Position numbers and translations under genes: made by a program. A stretch of DNA of 17,095 bases from Gammaproteobacteria bacterium (GTDB taxonomy: Bacteria > Pseudomonadota > Gammaproteobacteria > GRL18), in contig JALTKC010000298.1 of NCBI GenBank assembly GCA_027076245.1, forward strand, positions 1 through 17,095. Reading direction: 5' to 3'. Of the stretch, positions 13,760 through 17,095 are shown piece after piece (positions within the stretch are counted from its first letter, which is position 1; each line of letters begins with the position of its first letter). Below the pieces are notes generated by a model. It saw only the letters and a list, made by a program, of their open reading frames with translations. It was not told where the DNA came from and ran no database searches.

Positions 13760-15484
13760 ATGAAAACACATAAAACACTTGAAGACTTTATTAATATCAC
13801 CCGTGATCTGGTCAGTGAAAACAAACTAAGCAAACTGCTTGGGGCCATTATTCTTGAAAGTATGGATATTACGCAGGCTCAGGGCGGTAAGGTATATCTG
13901 CCGGATATTACCAAACAATATTTTGATTTAAGTTATATCGTCTTTTATTCTTCAGTCGGGCATAACAGAAAAGAAATTGAGCATATTGATCTACTTGGTC
14001 AGTTTTCCTCTTCGATGACAGGAAACGCCCGGAAAAATATCAGTCGTGTGCTGTTAAAGAACAATAGTACAATAAACAGCAGTAATTATCTGGTCTATTC
14101 TGCCATTACGGGCAAACAGCTTAAACTTGAAAAACGCGGAAATTTTTTTTCCTGGCAGACACAGCAACTGGAAGAATTTGATCAGACTTATCAGACCTGT
14201 ACTGACAATGTTCTCGTTGTCCCATTATGCAATCATGAAGGCAGTACCATTGGGTTGCTGGAACTGTTTAATTATGAGGCCGGTTTTAATAGCGGGCTTT
14301 TAAATGCCTTTACATCACTTGCTGCGGTATTAATAAATAATGCCCATCTGGTCAGTCAGAATAAGCATTTAATTCGAATGCTCGATGAAAACAATCAAAA
14401 ACTTGAGTCTGAAAATAACCGTTTAAAAAAGAATATTGAACAGGTTAATCAATATGAAATCATTGGAGAGAGTCAGGCCATTAAAGCTGTTTTTTCTTTA
14501 CTTGATCGGATTTCAGATTCAAATGTAACCGTTCTGCTCAGAGGAGAGACCGGTACCGGAAAAGAAGTTTTTGCCCGTGCGGTACATAAAAACAGCCAGC
14601 GTAAAAATTCTCCCTTTGTAACACAAAACTGTGCTGCACTGCCGGAGGAACTGCTTGAAAGTGAATTGTTTGGATATAAAAAGGGGGCGTTTACCGGTGC
14701 GGTTCAGGATAAGACCGGTCTGTTTGATCAGGCCAATGGCGGTACACTGTTTCTTGATGAAATTGGCGATATGCCAGTCAATCTTCAGGCCAAGGTTTTG
14801 CGTGTTATACAGGAGCAGGAAGTTCGACCGCTGGGCGCTGACCAAAGTCATAAAGTGGATGTCAGAATTATTGCGGCCACTCATTGTGATCTGGAAGAAA
14901 AAATATCAGCCGGCACATTCAGACAGGATCTTTACTATCGTCTTAATATATTCCCGGTAACATTGCCCAGACTAAAAGATCGTGAAAATGATGTGGTACT
15001 GTTAATTCATCATTTTGTCAGTCAGTATAATAAACTCTATCAGCGGGAAATAGATACCATTTCTCCAGGTGTTATTGATTGTCTCAGTCGTTATGACTAT
15101 CCAGGTAATGTACGGGAATTGCAGAATATAGTGGAGCGTGCGGTACTGCTCTGTCATGACCAGAGTATTCTTATGGAAGAGCATCTGCCGGTAGAAATTA
15201 CCCGAACAAAAGCTCAGGCTGATTCTGCTGATATTTTATTTGATGATTTTTTTGACCAATCTTTTGATAATGCCTTTAACCGTACAGACAGTAAAGCGGA
15301 TAATTTATTTAATGGTGATTCTCTTAAAACCATTATACGCCGCTATGAAGCCAGCCTGATTAAATCCCGTTTAAAAGCCAATGACTGGAATCAGACTGCA
15401 ACTGCACAAATGCTGAAAATGCCAAGACGTACTCTGGTTGAAAAAATTTCAAGATTGAATATTGAAATACCAAAACAGACATGA
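13760..15484 (+). CDS. Sigma-54-dependent transcriptional activator (VasH-type, GAF–AAA+–Fis HTH)
   Basis: Bacterial enhancer-binding protein that uses ATP to open promoters bound by RpoN holoenzyme. In T6SS loci VasH-like proteins switch on hcp and other T6SS genes. The 574 residues show an N-terminal GAF-like sensor domain (about 10–195), a short coiled-coil linker (about 200–230, LDENNQKLESENNRLKK), and the AAA+ domain from IIGES with Walker A GETGTGKE (262–269), the sigma-54-contacting loop GAFTGA (309–314) intact, and Walker B LFLDEIGD (D333, E334). A C-terminal Fis-type helix-turn-helix ends the protein (about 546–567, ATAQMLKMPRRTLVEKISRL). No phosphoacceptor receiver domain is present, so it probably responds to a ligand or partner through GAF. 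It lies 24 bases after tssH with an AGGGA site. No clear -24/-12 promoter was found in this window, so its targets are probably elsewhere (inference). Confidence 0.9.
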   Translation: MKTHKTLEDFINITRDLVSENKLSKLLGAIILESMDITQAQGGKVYLPDITKQYFDLSYIVFYSSVGHNRKEIEHIDLLGQFSSSMTGNARKNISRVLLKNNSTINSSNYLVYSAITGKQLKLEKRGNFFSWQTQQLEEFDQTYQTCTDNVLVVPLCNHEGSTIGLLELFNYEAGFNSGLLNAFTSLAAVLINNAHLVSQNKHLIRMLDENNQKLESENNRLKKNIEQVNQYEIIGESQAIKAVFSLLDRISDSNVTVLLRGETGTGKEVFARAVHKNSQRKNSPFVTQNCAALPEELLESELFGYKKGAFTGAVQDKTGLFDQANGGTLFLDEIGDMPVNLQAKVLRVIQEQEVRPLGADQSHKVDVRIIAATHCDLEEKISAGTFRQDLYYRLNIFPVTLPRLKDRENDVVLLIHHFVSQYNKLYQREIDTISPGVIDCLSRYDYPGNVRELQNIVERAVLLCHDQSILMEEHLPVEITRTKAQADSADILFDDFFDQSFDNAFNRTDSKADNLFNGDSLKTIIRRYEASLIKSRLKANDWNQTATAQMLKMPRRTLVEKISRLNIEIPKQT

Positions 15485-15487
15485 AAT

Positions 15488-15647
15488 TTTGTAACTATTC
15501 AGCGTATTCATCTTTTGCACCACTCTTAATAGGTAAGAGATGCGTTATTTTCGTACTCAAATGGTCACGTATTATTATACGCTCACATTTTCCGTGCGAA
15601 AATGCCTTGAACTGGCACAAAATCTAAACACGCTGAACAGTTACAAA
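15488..15647. mobile_element. MITE-like palindromic element between the activator and FHA genes
   Basis: TTTGTAACTATTCAGCGT (15488–15505) and ACGCTGAACAGTTACAAA (15630–15647) are inverted repeats matching at 17 of 18 positions. Counting the next 21 bases inward, about 29 of 39 positions match. Inside is a second dyad, ATTTTCGTAC (15547–15556) with GTGCGAAAAT (15594–15603, one G·T pair), enclosing AAATG/CATTT and CGTAT-TATT-ATACG stems. The left half has an extra hairpin CTCTTA/TAAGAG (15523–15528 and 15534–15539). The 160-bp, non-coding, fully palindromic form is what miniature inverted-repeat transposable elements look like; it could equally be the joined ends of a decayed insertion sequence. 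No target-site duplication is obvious at the edges. The parent family is not recognised. It begins 3 bases past the activator's stop codon. Confidence 0.62.
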
Positions 15648-15668
15648 TATTTTAAAAAAAGTTATAAT
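15640..15668 (+). promoter_or_regulatory. Candidate promoter for the FHA gene with its -35 inside the palindromic element
   Basis: GTTACA (15640–15645, 4/6 match) lies in the right terminal repeat of the palindromic element. A perfect TATAAT (15663–15668) follows after 17 bases, just outside the element. Transcription would start near 15675, about 35 bases before the ATG. The hybrid arrangement is seen directly; promoter activity is inferred. Confidence 0.4.
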
Positions 15669-15709
15669 AGTTAACCACATATGGATATGTAAATACGGAT
15701 ATAATTACA

Positions 15710-17095
15710 ATGGATTTGTTACTGGAAATAATCAGTCATCAGCGTCATTCTCTGCCTGCTGAACATACTCAATTCACTTTTAGTACAGCCGGTGGTACCA
15801 TCGGCCGTAATCAGAACTGCAACTGGTGTATTGATGATCCTGAGCGCCTTATTTCAGGCAGCCATTGTTCAATCGTTTTTGAAAATAATCACTTTTATAT
15901 TCATGATACCAGTACCAATGGACTGTTTATAAATGATCAGCCTAATCCACTGGGCAGTCAGGTTCATACCATTGCCAATGGTGATTTACTGTCATTAGGG
16001 CAGTATCAGCTTCGAGCCACCCTGATGGCTCAACAGGAAAGAGCTGTTTACAGCTCGGTCGTTCATAACCCACAGTCACAAAATTCTATCTCTGGTATTC
16101 AGGCAGCACCCGATAATGTCTCTTTGTTTCCTGATGCCACTGTACAGGAACTTGATCCTCTGGCCCCGTTTGAGCAATCTTCTTCTGCACCGGGTCGTCT
16201 TAATAACCAGGATATTCTTGCAGAACCTGATCCTGTTAATGGTATTTTAAACCCGGTATCATTTAATCAGTCTTATGTGGATTTACCCAACGCCATACCT
16301 GAAGACTGGCATAGTGATTCTCAAACAGGCACAGAACAACCTGTAACTAAGCAGGCGGAGTCATATATTCAGACCACACCAGAAAAACGGCCAGAAACCG
16401 TTCAGAAGGTCGGCAGCTTTGAGGATTTTAATAAGGATTATCACTCAGGCATTGCAGTTGAAAATTCACTACTGTCTCCGGTTAAGGAACAGCCTTTTTC
16501 TGGTATTCAGAATAATAATCAGCAGAGCAATTTAAACAATATTGCTCATACAGTCGATCATATATCTGACAACACAGCAGTAGCCACAAGGACTTTATCT
16601 GAGACTCACAGTAAAAGTAATACTGATACCGATATTGTTAATATTCTTTTTAATACATTGGGCATCAAAGCTGAAGATGTACCGGCTGAAAAACTTCCAC
16701 AACTGGTAAAAAATATTGCCCAGATAAGTCGTCATTCCATGCAGGGTATTATGCAGACCATGAATGCCCGTGCTCATCTGAAAAATGAGTTCAGAATGGA
16801 ACGAACGACCATTAAAACAGAGCAGAACAACCCGCTTAAATTCTGTATAAATTATGAACAACTGCTGCATTATATGCTGACCCATCCAGTGCCCGGATAC
16901 CTTAATAGTGAAGAGTCAGTCAAAGAAGCATTTAAAGAACTGCAGGAGCATCAGATTGCAGTCATGGCAGGTATGAAATCAGCACTTATGTATATGTTAA
17001 ATAAGCTGTCACCTGAAAAAATACAGCAGCGTTCAGACAAAACCATTAGTCTGACCCTGAGTAATAAGAAAACCCGATACTGGGAAGCCTATAAA
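15710..17095 (+). CDS. tagH: T6SS-associated FHA domain protein TagH/Fha (ImpI-like), 3' end beyond the window
   Basis: Forkhead-associated protein of T6SS loci; family members bind phosphothreonine and in some systems are the output of the PpkA/PppA kinase–phosphatase switch that controls assembly. Reading from ATG 15710 gives 462 uninterrupted codons to the edge. The FHA domain (about 1–105) has GTIGRN (R33), SGSHCSI (S51, H52) and the DTSTNGLFIN loop (N70, G71), the phosphopeptide-binding signature. A long low-complexity Gln/Asn/Pro/Ser-rich linker (about 110–300) follows. The C-terminal T6SS-FHA domain begins near residue 305 (TDIVNILFNTLGI) and includes MNARAHLKNEFRMERTTI, NNPLKFC, HPVPGYL and AFKELQEHQIAVMAGMKSAL, all typical. 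ATG 15710 has only a weak GGA site 10 bases upstream. It is separated from the upstream gene by a palindromic element and probably has its own promoter. Neighbours downstream are likely tssJ/K/L/M (expectation only). Confidence 0.9.
   Translation, partial: MDLLLEIISHQRHSLPAEHTQFTFSTAGGTIGRNQNCNWCIDDPERLISGSHCSIVFENNHFYIHDTSTNGLFINDQPNPLGSQVHTIANGDLLSLGQYQLRATLMAQQERAVYSSVVHNPQSQNSISGIQAAPDNVSLFPDATVQELDPLAPFEQSSSAPGRLNNQDILAEPDPVNGILNPVSFNQSYVDLPNAIPEDWHSDSQTGTEQPVTKQAESYIQTTPEKRPETVQKVGSFEDFNKDYHSGIAVENSLLSPVKEQPFSGIQNNNQQSNLNNIAHTVDHISDNTAVATRTLSETHSKSNTDTDIVNILFNTLGIKAEDVPAEKLPQLVKNIAQISRHSMQGIMQTMNARAHLKNEFRMERTTIKTEQNNPLKFCINYEQLLHYMLTHPVPGYLNSEESVKEAFKELQEHQIAVMAGMKSALMYMLNKLSPEKIQQRSDKTISLTLSNKKTRYWEAYK

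Noticed and set aside
15613..15633. TGGCAC as the -24 half of a sigma-54 promoter before the FHA gene
   Set aside because: The dinucleotide 10 bases after GG is AA, not GC, and the motif lies within the inverted-repeat structure of the palindromic element, which explains it better.
16595..16885. Minus-strand open frame of 96 codons within the FHA gene region
   Set aside because: It is antisense to the conserved C-terminal TagH domain, which is clearly the coding strand.

Overview
The window looks like chromosomal DNA from a gammaproteobacterium of moderate to low GC content; I cannot name the genus. The lineage call rests on a TolC whose mature N-terminus resembles the enterobacterial protein, a standard low-molecular-weight TrxB with a CATC centre, and an FtsK with a four-helix membrane domain and gamma domain. 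The trxB–X–ftsK arrangement is also familiar from gammaproteobacteria, although here X is alanine dehydrogenase rather than lrp.

Layout. Positions 1–480 (minus strand) hold the 5' third of a tolC gene with its signal peptide and a plausible promoter. Positions 593–1546 (minus) are trxB, followed by a perfect 12-bp hairpin. Divergent from trxB are ald (alanine dehydrogenase, 1696–2751) and ftsK (2876–5317, TTG start). From 5407 to the right edge everything is on the plus strand and forms part of a type VI secretion system (T6SS) locus: tssC (sheath), a two-gene insertion (6961–7698), tssE, tssF and tssG (baseplate), tssH/clpV (sheath-recycling AAA+ ATPase), a sigma-54-dependent activator of the VasH type, and the first 462 codons of a TagH/Fha-type FHA protein.

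How the genes work together. TssC normally pairs with TssB to form the contractile sheath, TssE/F/G build the baseplate wedge with TssK, ClpV disassembles the contracted sheath, the FHA protein is a phospho-signalling scaffold, and the activator drives sigma-54 transcription of T6SS genes. Missing from the window are tssB, hcp, vgrG, tssA, tssJ, tssK, tssL and tssM. Most could lie downstream, but tssB, which normally sits just before tssC, is not there: ftsK is.

Most interesting features. (1) A gene pair resembling the TumE (DUF6516) toxin and TumA (HVO_A0114-type winged helix) antitoxin sits inside the T6SS operon between tssC and tssE. Its promoter has a near-consensus extended -10, and a perfect 17-bp palindrome overlaps the predicted transcription start and the toxin ATG, predicting a leaderless, autorepressed toxin message. 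(2) A roughly 160-bp MITE-like palindromic element with 18-bp terminal inverted repeats separates the activator gene from the FHA gene and may supply the -35 box of the FHA promoter. (3) tssC lacks its partner tssB and abuts ftsK. No tRNA, rRNA or CRISPR was seen, and no gene-free stretch exceeds 300 bases.
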